NCBI GenBank assembly: GCA_030220185.1
Contig: JASPKZ010007796.1
Location: 806,001-870,000, forward strand
Direction: 5' to 3'
Length of the DNA: 64,000 nucleotides
Origin: Diploptera punctata
Lineage: Eukaryota > Arthropoda > Insecta > Blattodea > Blaberidae
Positions within the stretch are counted from its first letter, which is position 1. Every line of letters starts with the position of its first letter. Made by a program: the position numbers and the translations under genes. The notes beneath the pieces were generated by a model. The model did no database searches. It saw only the letters and a list, made by a program, of their open reading frames with translations, and was not told the origin of the DNA. Positions 11,300 to 21,630 of this stretch are shown here, piece by piece.

Positions 11300-11530
11300 T
11301 ATACATAGGTCTGAAAAACAAGAAAGAAAAACTTATGAACTTCGAAATTCCCGCAGATTCTGACCTGATCCAGAGGTTCATTGGTCCACCAACAGAGGGA
11401 AGAAGAAGTGATTCTTCCCGATTGACATAACATCAGTCGGCACAAGTGTACTGAGGATGAGGTTGCCAAGACCTTGAAATAGCGATCTACTTAGAAGATT
11501 AATTATGAGGAGAGATATGAGACATTTTAA
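11300..11530 (+). mobile_element. PLE C-terminal ORF remnant and tail
   Basis: The + frame reads KKKNLMNFEIPADSDLIQRF then IGPPTEGRR, the conserved end of the PLE ORF also seen at 35650-35740. It is followed within 60 bp by a hammerhead core. Confidence 0.65.
11451..11487 (+). ncRNA. Hammerhead ribozyme core in PLE tail
   Basis: CTGAGGA, stem II AGGT/ACCT around TGCCAAG, GAAA, stem III AT/AT around AGCG, cleavage base C. The flanking GTA and TAC pair as stem I. The core is intact. Confidence 0.7.
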
Positions 11531-11639
11531 TTTATCTTATGTCCTAAAATAACTCATCTTTTATGAAGTAAGATGAACGAATTCACCGTATTTATTAAGG
11601 AGAACCTCATAATATTACTTCCTACGTAATTTTTATAAT

Positions 11640-13190
11640 TAATGTGTATTCGTAAATTAATTAGTCATTTTTTTACATCTTACCCCATATTTCATGTTTC
11701 TTTAAACACAGGAATTAGTTTTCAAGAGAACCATTTCTCTCATTTTCAACTGACATTATGACATTGAAAATGAGAGATATGGTTCTCTTGAATTCTAGTT
11801 CCCGTGTTTAAAGAAACATAAAATATGAGGTAAGATGTAAAAAATGACTCATTAATTTACGAATTAAGAACCTTATAATGTTATTTCCCTTATTTAACTA
11901 TGAATTAATGTGTATTCATAAATTAATGAGTCATTTTTACATCTTACCTCACAGTTTATGTTTAAGAAAATGACTCATTAATTTATGAATTAAGAACCTC
12001 ATAATGTTATTTCCCATATTTAACTACAAATTAATGTGTATTCATAAATTAATGAATCAATGTTTTTAAAATACATTATGAAACTCCATTGAGATTACTG
12101 TGTTAAAGTTTTAATAATTGTATAACAGTATTTGATATCTCAGTCGTCCTCAATAATTTGCAGTGTTGTTTTAAAAACAATCAGGTACTGTTATACAATT
12201 ATTAAAACTCTAATAAATTAATGAGTCATTTTTAAATCTTACCTCATAGTTTATGTTTAAGAAAACATAAACTATGAGGTTAAGATGTAAAAAATGACTC
12301 ATTAATTTATGAATTAAGAACCTCATAATGTTATTTCCCATATTTAACTATGAATTAATGTGTATTCATAAATTAATGAGTCATTTTTACATCTTACCTC
12401 ACAGTTTATGTTTAAGAAAATGACTCATTAATTTATGAATTAAGAACCTCATAATGTTATTTCCCATATTTAACTACAAATTAATGTGTATTCATAAATT
12501 AATGAATCAATGTTTTTAAAATACATTATGAAACTCCATTGAGGTTACTGTGTTAAAGTTTTAATAATTGTATAACAGTATTTGATATCTCAGTCGTCCT
12601 CAATAAACTCTAATAAATTAATGAGTCATTTTTAAATCTTACCTCATAGTTTATGTTTAAGAAAACATAAACTATGAGGTTAAGATGTAAAAAAATGACT
12701 CATTAATTTATGAATTAAGAACCTCATAATGTTATTTCCCATATTTAACTATGAATTAATGTCTATTCATAAATGAATGAATCATTTTTACATCTCACCT
12801 CATAGTTTATGTTTAAGAAAACATAAACTATGAGGTAAGATGTGAAAATTACTCATTAATTTATGAATTAAGAACCTTATAATGTTATTGTGGAAAGCAA
12901 CAGGAAGCTACCACACCTACAATTCCCTAGTAAAGCTGCAAAGCATAGCATGAAAATGCTATGATTGCAGTGAAAGACCTGCCCTAGGGCAGAATTACTA
13001 TGGATGGATAATGTTATTTCCCATATTTAACTATGAATTAATGTCTATTCATAAATGAATGAATCATTTTTACATCTCACCTCATAGTTTATGTTTAAGA
13101 AAACATAAACTATGAGGTAAGATGTGAAAATTACTCATTAATTTATGAATTAAGAACCTTATAATATTATTTCCGATATTTAACTATGTA
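11640..13190. repeat. Array of PLE-type fold-backs in intron 1
   Basis: At least six small palindromes of CATAAACTATGAGGTAAGAT type, alternating with AACCTCATAATGTTATTTCC and ATATTTAACTATGAATTAAT. Two blocks (about 11920-12305 and 12350-12700) are tandem duplicates. The last 35 bp before the exon at 13215 belongs to the same repeated motif, so the array reaches the splice acceptor. Confidence 0.75.
12890..13009 (+). mobile_element. SINE-2, 5'-truncated, 9-bp duplication
   Basis: The 3' domain of SINE-2 lies between AATGTTATT at 12881-12889 and 13010-13018, inside the fold-back array. Confidence 0.8.
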
Positions 13191-13214
13191 TTAATGTGCA
13201 TTCTTATTTTTCAG

Positions 13215-14571
13215 ATGAAGACCTTACTGTTTACATTTAGTGTTTGTCTCCTTGTGGCTGCATCACAACAACAGGATCCTTGTGAGAATACCGACATTTG
13301 TGATGACAGTTCTCTTGTAAAGTGCACAGATAACTTGGTCTGTGGTAACGGTCAAGTTCTGGTAAAAGATGGTGCATTATGTAATTGCTGTGATGCTTGC
13401 TACACTCTAGTTGGTTAGTTTTTTCACCACCTTATCCAACTATCATGAATATGTACCATACCAATAGTCACTTTAATTTTTAAAGATTTTTTTGAGAAAA
13501 TTTCATGAAGAAATTTGCTTAGTAGAATAAAATTCTTAGGAAAATTTTTGAACTAAAGAGAGATGAACAGACAGGTGAATGGAGAAGACTACGTAACAGT
13601 GAACTACATGGTCTTTATAGGAAGCCAGATATAATAAGAACAGTTAAGTCTCGTAGACATGTGGCACGAATGGGAAATGAAAGATGTGCATGGAAATTTC
13701 TTGTAGGAAAATCAGAGGGTAAATGCCCAGTTGGTAGACCAAGAATGTGGCAGTAGAATAACATTAACTATGATTTGAGGGAAGTAGATTATACAGGGAA
13801 TGATTGGAAAACGTTAGCTCCGAATAGGGGTGTGTGGAGAGCTTATGTCCACATGGCTATGAACCTACGGGTTCGATAGTGCCAGTGAGTTAGTTAGTTG
13901 GTTAATTCGGTTAGTAAAAGGTCTTTCACCATAAAACTGCACGATAACCAACATCTAGAAGACAAACATTTCTTAAATTTCTTTCATTTTGGGGGATTTT
14001 ACAAGTAAATATTGCTTAATAATTAATAAATTTGTTAATAATTCATATATGTATATGAATATTATTATAGAATAATTATTATTTTACATAATTTAAATCT
14101 ATATTTATATTGTTTCATATTTGTTATACTAATTATTTAATTATTAATTTTTAAAACAAAAATCTCCCTAAAAATCAACAAATGTTTTAAAATGTATGGG
14201 AAACAATTTTATTTGAAAACACTACTTCTAAATCTACAATTAAATTGGATAAAATATTTTTACATCTCACCTCATGAAGTTCCCTATTTTCACGATACTG
14301 GTTTCAAAGGCCTTTGCCTTCTACTTCAGTCAAACTACAACTGTTGAAATTCTCTCCTTACCACCATCTGGTGTCAATTTTATCAACTTGGAGATTAGAT
14401 TTTGCTTGCCGAGAACTTAAAAAATTAGTATTTTCCTATATTTAACTATGAATACTAAGATGAACTTGTTTTTCAGGGGATGGAGACTACTGCAGAGCTA
14501 ATCCTCGAAATGGAGCCTATTACCGGTGTCCTAAGGGGCAGACATGTGGTTATAATAATTACTGTGAATGA
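13215..14571 (+). CDS. Small secreted cysteine-rich peptide, two coding exons (13215-13413, 14477-14571)
   Basis: Joined exons encode 97 residues. Residues 1-17 are a typical signal peptide (MKTLLFTFSVCLLVAAS), so the product is secreted. The mature part has 12 cysteines, enough for six disulfides, with a central CNCCDAC and a CPKGQTC near the end. The donor at 13414 (G|GTTAGT) and acceptor at 14476 (TTTTTCAG|GGG) join in phase 1 to give Gly. Translation could start at an in-frame ATG at 13194, but a polypyrimidine tract and CAG abut the ATG at 13215, so the upstream ATG is read as intron. The spacing and CxCCxxC core recall insect small cysteine-rich protease inhibitors of the fungal protease inhibitor type; this is a resemblance, not an assignment. 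Intron 2 holds a LINE fragment and a PLE remnant. Confidence 0.85.
13562..13900 (+). mobile_element. LINE-D 3' fragment in intron 2
   Basis: Broken frame: HVARMGNERCAWKFLVGKSE, RPRMWQ, then GCCAGTGAGTTAGTTAGTTG tail. Same family as 47822-48098 and 57065-57405. Confidence 0.7.
14255..14440 (-). mobile_element. PLE tail remnant with decayed hammerhead core
   Basis: On the - strand CTGAAGT at 14329-14323 (A9 changed to T), stem II AAGGC/GCCTT, GAAA, stem III AC/GT, cleavage base A. The border ACATCTCACCTCATGAA is shared with the fold-back array. Confidence 0.55.
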
Positions 14572-14701
14572 ATAAATGCAACATATTATTAAGGCTGAAC
14601 ATGTAAATAGCTGTATATAGATTTTTTATAGCACTGCACTGTTATCATTAAATAGGTGACTAATAAAATATATCAGTAATTCAGAGGACAGTACTAATAA
14701 A
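14572..14701 (+). terminator. 3' UTR and polyadenylation signals of the cysteine-rich peptide gene
   Basis: The stop codon at 14569-14571 is followed by a short AT-rich UTR. AATAAA occurs at 14571-14576 (overlapping the stop codon), 14662-14667 and 14696-14701. The second is the most plausible signal, giving a 3' UTR of roughly 110 nt. Confidence 0.6.
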
Positions 14702-14890
14702 TATTCCACATTGCTATCTCTCTTCCTTTTGTCTCATATATTTCTAGATATGATTGCTGTTGTGTACAACAGTTCTTGTAATGCTACTACAGGCAGGATT
14801 GTAAGAATTCCAAGAAAACATTTGGTAAGGAGAGCTGAGATTTACATGTAATAAAAAGCAATTAAATACGTATATATTGATTTGTTCTCG

Positions 14891-14924
14891 AACATGTTTC
14901 GATTAGTCTTCTAATCATCCTCAG
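14891..14924 (-). ncRNA. Hammerhead ribozyme core, left arm
   Basis: CTGAGGA, stem II GATTAG/CTAATC with loop AAGA, GAAA, stem III ACA/TGT, cleavage base U. Core bases intact. Confidence 0.65.
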
Positions 14925-15809
14925 CATGGCCAGACCTGTTAGATTTATGTTGTAAACCTTGGATATCAGCTCCCTCCTGCAGTTGGCCGAAGAACCTCCA
15001 AATGAGGTCATGTTCAGTCGGTATTTCAAAATTCATAACTCGTTTTTGTTCTTCTGAATGTAGATTTTTTCCCAAATAATTAGTTCTTTTGTGTTTTCTA
15101 ACTGTTTTAATAATTTAGTGTTCAAGTTTATATTATGTTTTTTAGACCAAACATGAGCAGCAACTGCAGATTTTTCTATTTCCCCATTTTTAATATTTCT
15201 TATGTGTTCCTTGGTTCTAATTTTCAAGTTTCTTTGTTTTTCCTATATATATCTTTCCACAACCAGTACATTCAGTTTGATATATTCCTGTTTTTTTTAC
15301 TTTGATCAGTTTTTTCATTTTTGTTGGTTTTTAGTTAGTTAATTTGAACTGTGGTTATTTTTTGTGCTAATTTAATTTTAATAAAATAACCACAGTCTAA
15401 ATAAACTAATAAAAATGAAAAAAAACTGATAAAAATAAAAAATCAGGAATATATCAAATTCAATACATGGGTTGTGAAAAGATATATATAGGAAAAACAA
15501 AAAGAAACCTAAAAATTAGAACCAAAGAACACATAAGAAATATTAAAAATGGGAAAATAGAAAAATCTGCAGTTGCTGCTCATGTTTGGTCTGAAAAACA
15601 TAATATAAATTTGGACACTAAATTATTAAAACAGTTAGAAAATACAAAAGAGCTGACTATTTGGAAAAAAAATCTATATTTTGAAGAACAAAAACAGAGT
15701 TATGAATTTTGAAATACCAATGGAGTGTGAACTTGTTTGGAGGTTCTTTGGCCAATCATAGGATGGAGCTGACATCGGCATACAGGGTGTACAACATAAA
15801 TCTAACCAG

Positions 15810-15843
15810 CTGACGATAAAACAGAGTTGTTTTGAAACATGTC
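15810..15843 (+). ncRNA. Hammerhead ribozyme core, right arm
   Basis: CTGACGA, stem II AAAACA/TGTTTT with loop GAGT, GAAA, self-complementary ACATGT as stem III, cleavage base C. Stem II differs in sequence from the left arm but pairs fully. Confidence 0.65.
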
Positions 15844-15860
15844 CAAGAACAAATCCACAT

Positions 15861-16218
15861 TAATATTGAGGTAAGATGATCAGACTTAAAATAATTTAAT
15901 TTAATGAAAATTACACCTAAAAATCCTTAGCTTAAAAGGAATCTATCAGTATACTTACATCAGTACATATGTGAAAATTTGATAGTATCATCCATTTTCT
16001 ATATAATACCTTACACCAAAATTTAGCTTCAGTGGATGACTGCAAGGCCCCAACTTAAAGCATTGGAAAGTGTTGCATCTGACCATTTGAAAAGTGGCTC
16101 TGTTTATCTGCATGTGAGGAGTACAGAAAGTGGATCAGGATTGCACAATATCTTCACTTAATCCTGTGTAATTATCCCTATATGTTCCAAATGATTCTGA
16201 CTCATTTTTTGATATTTA
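15861..16218. other. No recognisable feature
   Basis: AT-rich spacer between the PLE fold-back and the mariner-like MITE. Confidence 0.35.
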
Positions 16219-16776
16219 CAGAGTAATTCAGAAATATGGCTATACGTTTGATTGCATTTTGTGACGAAAACATTATTATTAAAGGAAATATGATATCATT
16301 GGAAAGGAAATCCTTCAAATTACAACAATAGAACAAAAATCACTTACAACAAAACTAAGCAAGTCACTTTATTGCTTCAAACTGTTTGCCTCCACAATTC
16401 CCTTCGTGGTTTCTGCATCCGTGCTAATGCAAGGCCTTCCAGGAGGTTTGATTTTCTGCATCCTTCCCGTTTCCAGCAGTTGTTTTCTCCACTTCCCCAC
16501 AGTTGACGGCTGCAATGCTACATTAAACTTATGTCTTGCCCGTCTTGTGGCCTCACGATCATTAGCATATGTTATTGCCCATGCAGCAATTGTAATTTGC
16601 TGTTGCATATTCAACACCATTTTTACTAGTGACGTAAGTTGAACACTATTTTGTTTTATTCCTTTGTTGTAATTTGAATAATTGCCTTTCCAACGGTAAT
16701 TTCATATTTCCTGTAATGGTAATATTTTCATCACACAATGTGATCAAATGTATAGCCATATTTATGATTCACCCCG
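16219..16776 (-). mobile_element. Mariner-like MITE with transposase N-terminus
   Basis: Ends CAGAGTAATTCAGAAATATG and, reversed, CGGGGTGAATCATAAATATG begin about 100-bp inverted repeats; TA flanks both sides. The - frame 16369-16620 encodes 83 residues of a helix-turn-helix region (NDREATRRARHKFNVALQPS, KWRKQLLETG) with no DDE domain. Confidence 0.75.
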
Positions 16777-17042
16777 TATAATTACTAGTGGTTGCCCAGC
16801 GGTCAAAATTCGACCACAATTCATTAAATTTTTAAGTTTGTCACAAATACGTCATTATGCATTAATTTTCTATTTATTTTAAAAATATGAACGACAGGAA
16901 ATATGTAGTTATAGCTTGGTTAAGCCATATTTAAAAAACAATAACGCGTCATTTGACATTTGTACACTATCTATACTTTTTTTTATTATTGATTTCGTAC
17001 ATCTCAATGATGGATAAATCATATTTGAAGAGAAAAATTATA

Positions 17043-17115
17043 CGCTCAGACCGGGACTTGAACCCGGGACCCTTGGTTCTCTAGACCAAGTGCTCTACCA
17101 ACTGAGCTACCTGAG
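17043..17115 (-). tRNA. tRNA-like unit, left arm (isotype uncertain)
   Basis: Identical to the right-arm unit. The 7-bp acceptor stem (GCTCAGG/TCTGAGC), D arm (GCTC/GAGC), and T arm (CCGGG/CCCGG) all pair. The anticodon stem is CTTGG/CCAAG with a nine-base loop, or six pairs and loop CTAGAGA. A seven-base loop would give AGA, but a Ser tRNA long variable arm is absent. Probably a tRNA-derived repeat rather than a working tRNA. Confidence 0.4.
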
Positions 17116-17261
17116 CAAGTACCGATCTAAACGCAAATCTTTCTCTATATACATTGTAATTCCCATCCACCAAATGCAAGATAGAAGCATGGCTTCACAG
17201 CATTTGGTGGATGGGAATTACAATGTATATAGAGAAAGATTTGCGTTTAGATCGGTACTTG

Positions 17262-17334
17262 CTCAGGTAGCTCAGTTGGTAGAGCACTTGGTCTAGAGAA
17301 CCAAGGGTCCCGGGTTCAAGTCCCGGTCTGAGCG
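17262..17334 (+). tRNA. tRNA-like unit, right arm (isotype uncertain)
   Basis: A box TAGCTCAGTTGG and B box GGTTCAAGTCC are good polymerase III promoter elements, and TTTTT follows at 17340-17344 as a terminator. The folding and the doubtful anticodon are as for the left-arm copy. Confidence 0.42.
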
Positions 17335-17359
17335 TATAATTTTTCTCTTCAAATATGAA

Positions 17360-17690
17360 CTATCTATACTATTTAAATTTGCATTCAGTCTATTATTATG
17401 TGTATGGGGATATATATATCACATGTCTCTCACTCCAACCTGTCAATGTTCTATGTCGAGGCATAATGGAAGTGTGTGTGAATATGTAAATATAAAAAAA
17501 TGTAATAAAATTATTGAAACAAAAATTAAACAGGGTTTAATTTAAATTTAAATAATAAAATGCACTCACTTTTTTTAAACCACTAATAATAAATATGCGA
17601 GAGTAAGTCAATTCACATTGCTGCTGCACAATTTTCTTTTTACAACAATGCACATTCAGTATGAACATAATAATAATAAGTAGAATTGCG
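17360..17690. other. No recognisable feature
   Basis: AT-rich spacer. Confidence 0.3.
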
Positions 17691-18470
17691 CACAAATGTG
17701 CATTAATAGACTTTCTTGCTCTAAGCGTTCAAGCTTTTTGTCCTTTTTGTGCAAAGTTCTAAATGGTATTGGCTGCATTTACATCCGCACAGAGAACACA
17801 CACAATATTCGTCCGCTTGGTGGAAACCTGGTTTTTTGCATATCTCGTGATGAAAGCCATGTGAGGAAGTACATGCTGCTGTGATTTGCCCACGTTCCAT
17901 TTATCATTGCTTCTGTGGCGTACAAGTCCGAATCAATCTCGCTTCTTTTCCTCACTCTTTCCGCTAGAAGCTCGTCATAATGAATTGTTGCCGGTAGCTG
18001 TAACGATATCCTCAGCTCTTCTATTAGAAATGGTTCCCGTGCCAGTTCATATACAAGTCGAGATGGAGTCTTTTTTGATACACTGAGAACTCTTTTTAAG
18101 AATGTGGCTTTTACTTTTTCAAGTTGCTTTAGATCGTTTTTCTTTGAATTTCCATACTATTTGCAGGCCATAGGCGAGTATTGGAATAATCTTTGCGGTG
18201 AATAGCTGTTTTGCTGTATCTAATGACAGTCTATATATGTATTTTATGTTGTTGATGCCTTTTATGGCTGCGACAGCTTTTTCAGTTACGTGTTTACTGA
18301 AACATGTGCCCGTTGTTTGGAAGGTTGTAGTGACTTGTTTGTTTTATTGGATCTTGTCCATAGTACACCATTTCGTGTGTTGAGACTCTTCCTCCCTTAC
18401 TGAAGACCATCTGCATTGTCTTGTTTTTATTTATGTGGAGCCCGTTTTCTTCTGTCCACGAGTGAACATA
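17690..18470 (-). mobile_element. LINE ORF2 fragment
   Basis: - strand reading: SWTEENGLHINKNKTMQMVF then SKGGRVSTHEM, typical of the RT region after the catalytic box in Jockey/R1-like LINEs, followed by a frame with LKRVLSVSKKTPSRLVYELA. Several stops and shifts. Confidence 0.6.
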
Positions 18471-18890
18471 AACAAATGAATGAGTACACAAATGAATGAG
18501 TAATACACATAAATTCCTTAGAGACAATTTATTTTATTTTGTTTAATTTAATTTACTTGTAACACATATTATACATAAATTTCATTTTTCTGCACTCCTC
18601 TATATGAACTTTAATTATGCCAAATATCACACTCCTCCGTGCGCGAAATTGCTTAAAAAGGAGGTTCACAATTTTTTCCTTCACGTTTTAATATATAGAT
18701 ATGCCACAGCTAAATTTTGGTCCATAGGTTATATATATATAGTGGATGGATGATCCTCTCAAAATTTAAGGTATGTACTGATGCGAGTATTTTGATAGCC
18801 TCCTTGTTAATAATGTACTTATGATATAACAGTTCAAAAATTCACTTAGATTTGTTGTACCCTAATACCAGTAAGTAAATTATATTCATG
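18470..18890. other. No recognisable feature
   Basis: AT-rich; no support for any feature. Confidence 0.3.
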
Positions 18891-19160
18891 TTTTTATTAT
18901 TGATTTAACACTTCTCACTGAAGGATAAATTATATTTGAAGAGACAAATTTTCAGCTAGACCGAGACTTGAACCCGGGACATTTGGTTAGCCGAGCCAAA
19001 TGCTCTACCAACTGAGCTACTGAGGAAATTTGCGATCTAGATGCAAATTTTTCTCTTATATACATTGTAATTCCCTTGTGCCAAATGATTTGAAACCATT
19101 GCTTCTATCTTTGCAAATGGTGGCTTCTTAGTTAAGAAGACATTTATTGGGAATTTAACA
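18890..19160 (-). repeat. tRNA-bearing repeat, copy 3
   Basis: Tail sequence TTTTTATTATTGATTTAACA, tRNA-like unit at about 18953-19028 (B box GGTTCAAGTCTCGG), then GCAAAGATAGAAGCAA reversed. A second tail fragment follows at 19193-19262. Confidence 0.65.
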
Positions 19161-19264
19161 CTACTTTATAAAGCCAGTAGGGCTTCTATTGATGTTTTTA
19201 TTATTGATTTAACACTTCTCACAGAAGGATAAATTATATTTGAAGAGAAAAATTATATTCAACT

Positions 19265-19683
19265 AATGTATATCTTTATATTGGTTTTTATAACCTGCAG
19301 CTGCAATTGAAAACAAATACACTTACAAAGAAATTGCCAACCATTGCATGTCGAAACCTACCTTGAAATTTCTCCTACAGAATCATTGTGATGTACCAAG
19401 GCTGTGTCCATAAAGTTATATGCTGTTTTTAACTGCAAGGCACAGAAATTTAAACCAGAAACCAACTGTGGCAACATGCTGTGTGGAGCAGATGGACTCC
19501 CTGTGTGAGTCAAGCAGTGTGTAGTATGGCGAGACATGGTGTGCAGGTAGATTGTCAAGGTTATCCATTTTATCAATTCAAAAGTTGGATTACTTCTCTG
19601 TAGTTTAAATGAGAGCTTTGGTGCTGGAATTTAGTGCATTGCAGTTAAAAATGGCAGATTTTTTTGGACATGATCTTGATAAG
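19265..19683. other. Unknown repeat piece
   Basis: About 70 bp around 19335-19405 recurs inverted at 20420-20500 (CATTGTGATGTACCAAGG shared). The - frame 19358-19576 has no recognised content. Confidence 0.3.
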
Positions 19684-20412
19684 TCCACCACTGTGGCCTT
19701 GAGGTAGCATAATGCCTTGTCATGCAGCTGGCCTAGGTTTGATTCCTGGTTAGGACAGGCTCCTGAGTGAGGTTTTTTCAGGGGTTTTCCTTACCTAAAG
19801 ATAAGTGTCAGGAAGATTAGGGCCCAACGGTCCCCAAAAATCATCGCCATCATCATTATCATCCTTATCAATTCACCACTGTGGAAAGCAATGGGAAGCT
19901 ACAGCACCTATAATTCCCTAAACACTGTCCGCTCTTAAAGTGAACATCGTCAAAACAAAAACATGTGACTTACTCGCTTTTCATTGGTTATGGACACCGA
20001 CGTACGTTGTAGAAGCAATAAGTACGCTAAAAAGTAGTTCCCTTCATTAAATTAAAAATACATCCTCTGTCTGAATATACTTATTCTTTGTGAATGAAAA
20101 TAATATTATTCAAAACATATAAAATATTCTAAAATATACCTAATCCATAATTACAACTTAAAATGGTTTATTCCATATGGGTGATGCATTTGAATCATGC
20201 TTCATTCCATTCTGATGAAACAAAATGGCTAAAAGTATTAAGTCTTCTGTTGCTGTGTCATCTCCCTGTCAAAAGTGACAGTAATTGTGGCGCAAATGGC
20301 AGAAGAACATTGCTTCTACAATGCAAAGCTCTATAATAAAGCTACAAAACATAGCATGAACATGCTATGATTGCAGTGAAAGACCTGCCCTAGGGCAGAA
20401 CACTATGGAATA
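19684..20412 (+). mobile_element. SINE-2 interrupted by a 415-bp insertion
   Basis: The tRNA-like head (GTGGCCTTGAGGTAGCAT, GGTTTGATTCC) and body run to 19920 (AATTCCCTA); the body resumes at 20336 (ATAAAGCTACAAAACATAGC). The insertion 19921-20335, starting AACACTGTCCGCTCTTAAAG, is not recognised. Confidence 0.7.
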
Positions 20413-20819
20413 GAATAGACCTTGGTACATCACAATGCTTTTCTGGGAGTAATTTCAAGGTAGGTATCTGCATGCAATGGTTGACTGTTCTCATGTTAGA
20501 AATGGGAATAAAAATGTGTCTATTATTAAATCAGTGCACTTGGTTCTAAGCTTGGTTGGTAGATGGCTTTAATATACATTCTATTTTAATTGTACATACT
20601 GCTTTGACTGAGATTATGTAGATGTTAGAAATAAACATTAAACACATAGTTTTTTAATGTTTAATTTTAATTATAGGTTTTGGACAGTTTTATTTCACAA
20701 GCCACAACTGCATCCAATAATACTTTGTGCAGAATCTTCCAAACACTGATAGATATTTTTATATATCAAATTTGGTAATTTTTAACATTATTAGGTTCAA
20801 TTCATAAGAATTAAATGAA

Positions 20820-21485
20820 TCGTGATTTCTTCTTACCTCATAATTCTATGTTTTTTTAAACACAGCACTGCAGTATCAGTGACCCATTGTCACCATCCTC
20901 AGCTGTTTTCACGACTGTCAATTTTTCTTTTGCCGGTAATTATCCAAACTGCTATCTGGTGTTCTTTTGAAGGAATTATTTTCTAAACTGCCATCTGTTG
21001 TATTTTTTAAGAACTTTGTAATCAAGCTCGGTTCATCTGGAATCTCAAAGTTCATGAACCATGAACTTTGAGATTCCAGATGAACCTAGCTTGATTACAA
21101 AGTTCTTAAAAAATACAACAGATGGCAGTTTAGAAAATAATTCCTTCAAAAGAACACCAGATGGCAGTTTAGAAAATAATTCCTTCAAAAGAACTGGTTC
21201 ATGAACTTTGAGATTCCAGATGAACCGAGCTTGATTACAAAGTTCTTAAAAAATACAACAGATGGCAGTTTAGAAAATAATTCCTTCAAAAGAACACCAG
21301 ATGACAGTTTAGAAAATAATTCCTTCAAAAGAACACCAGATGACAGTTTGGATAATTACCGGCAAAAGAAAAAATTGACAGTCGTAAAAACAGCTGAGGA
21401 TGGTGACAATGGGTCACTGATACTGCAGTGCTGTGTTTAAAAAAACATAGAAGTATGAGGTAAGAAGAAATCACGATTCATTTAA
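20820..21485. mobile_element. PLE fold-back with 33-bp internal repeats
   Basis: Head-to-head PLE ends. The right arm encodes (21201-21440) MNFEIPDEPSLITKFLKNTT, the usual PLE C-terminus, then an 11-residue unit (DDSLENNSFKRTP type) repeated. A partial third copy at 21060-21200 makes the structure asymmetric. The hammerhead position has CTGAGGA and a paired stem II (GTGAC/GTCAC) but GATA in place of GAAA. Confidence 0.75.
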
Positions 21486-21630
21486 TTCTTACTGATAGAT
21501 GTTACCTGTAAGTTCGCTACTAATTTGAATTTCTCTGACCAGACACTTTTATAGTTTATTCACCTATATATTTTGGTACATACATAACCTCTGCACAGAT
21601 TTTTATCCCACTGTCAGGAACATACAAGTG

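Larger units (their letters stand above)
14875..15860. mobile_element. PLE fold-back with two divergent endonuclease-end copies
   Basis: Left arm (-) about 14875-15340, right arm (+) about 15385-15860, meeting at an AT-rich centre. Both encode the same domain. The right arm (15467-15712) reads MGCEKIYIGKTKRNLKIRTK, then [30 protein letters not shown] is a GIY-YIG endonuclease motif with its conserved Arg and His, characteristic of Penelope-like elements. Both copies are 5'-truncated, without reverse transcriptase. Confidence 0.8.
17020..17357. repeat. Perfect 158-bp palindrome with two divergent tRNA-like units
   Basis: 17020-17177 is the exact reverse complement of 17200-17357; the spacer is 22 bp. 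Each arm contains a complete tRNA-like unit pointing away from the centre, plus the flanking sequence of the tRNA-bearing repeat family. Perfect identity indicates recent origin or gene conversion. Confidence 0.92.

Noticed and set aside
13194..13214. Upstream in-frame ATG as start of the cysteine-rich peptide
   Set aside because: The seven codons consist of a polypyrimidine tract and AG; without them the signal peptide starts at its normal position.
17043..17334. Two functional tRNA genes with a standard isotype
   Set aside because: Paired stems are good, but the anticodon loop cannot be set to seven bases with a standard five-pair stem, and the family occurs as repeats. Listed as tRNA-like only.
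20890..21430. Working hammerhead in the 20.8-21.5 kb fold-back
   Set aside because: CTGAGGA and stem II are present in both arms, but GAAA is replaced by GATA, which removes essential bases.
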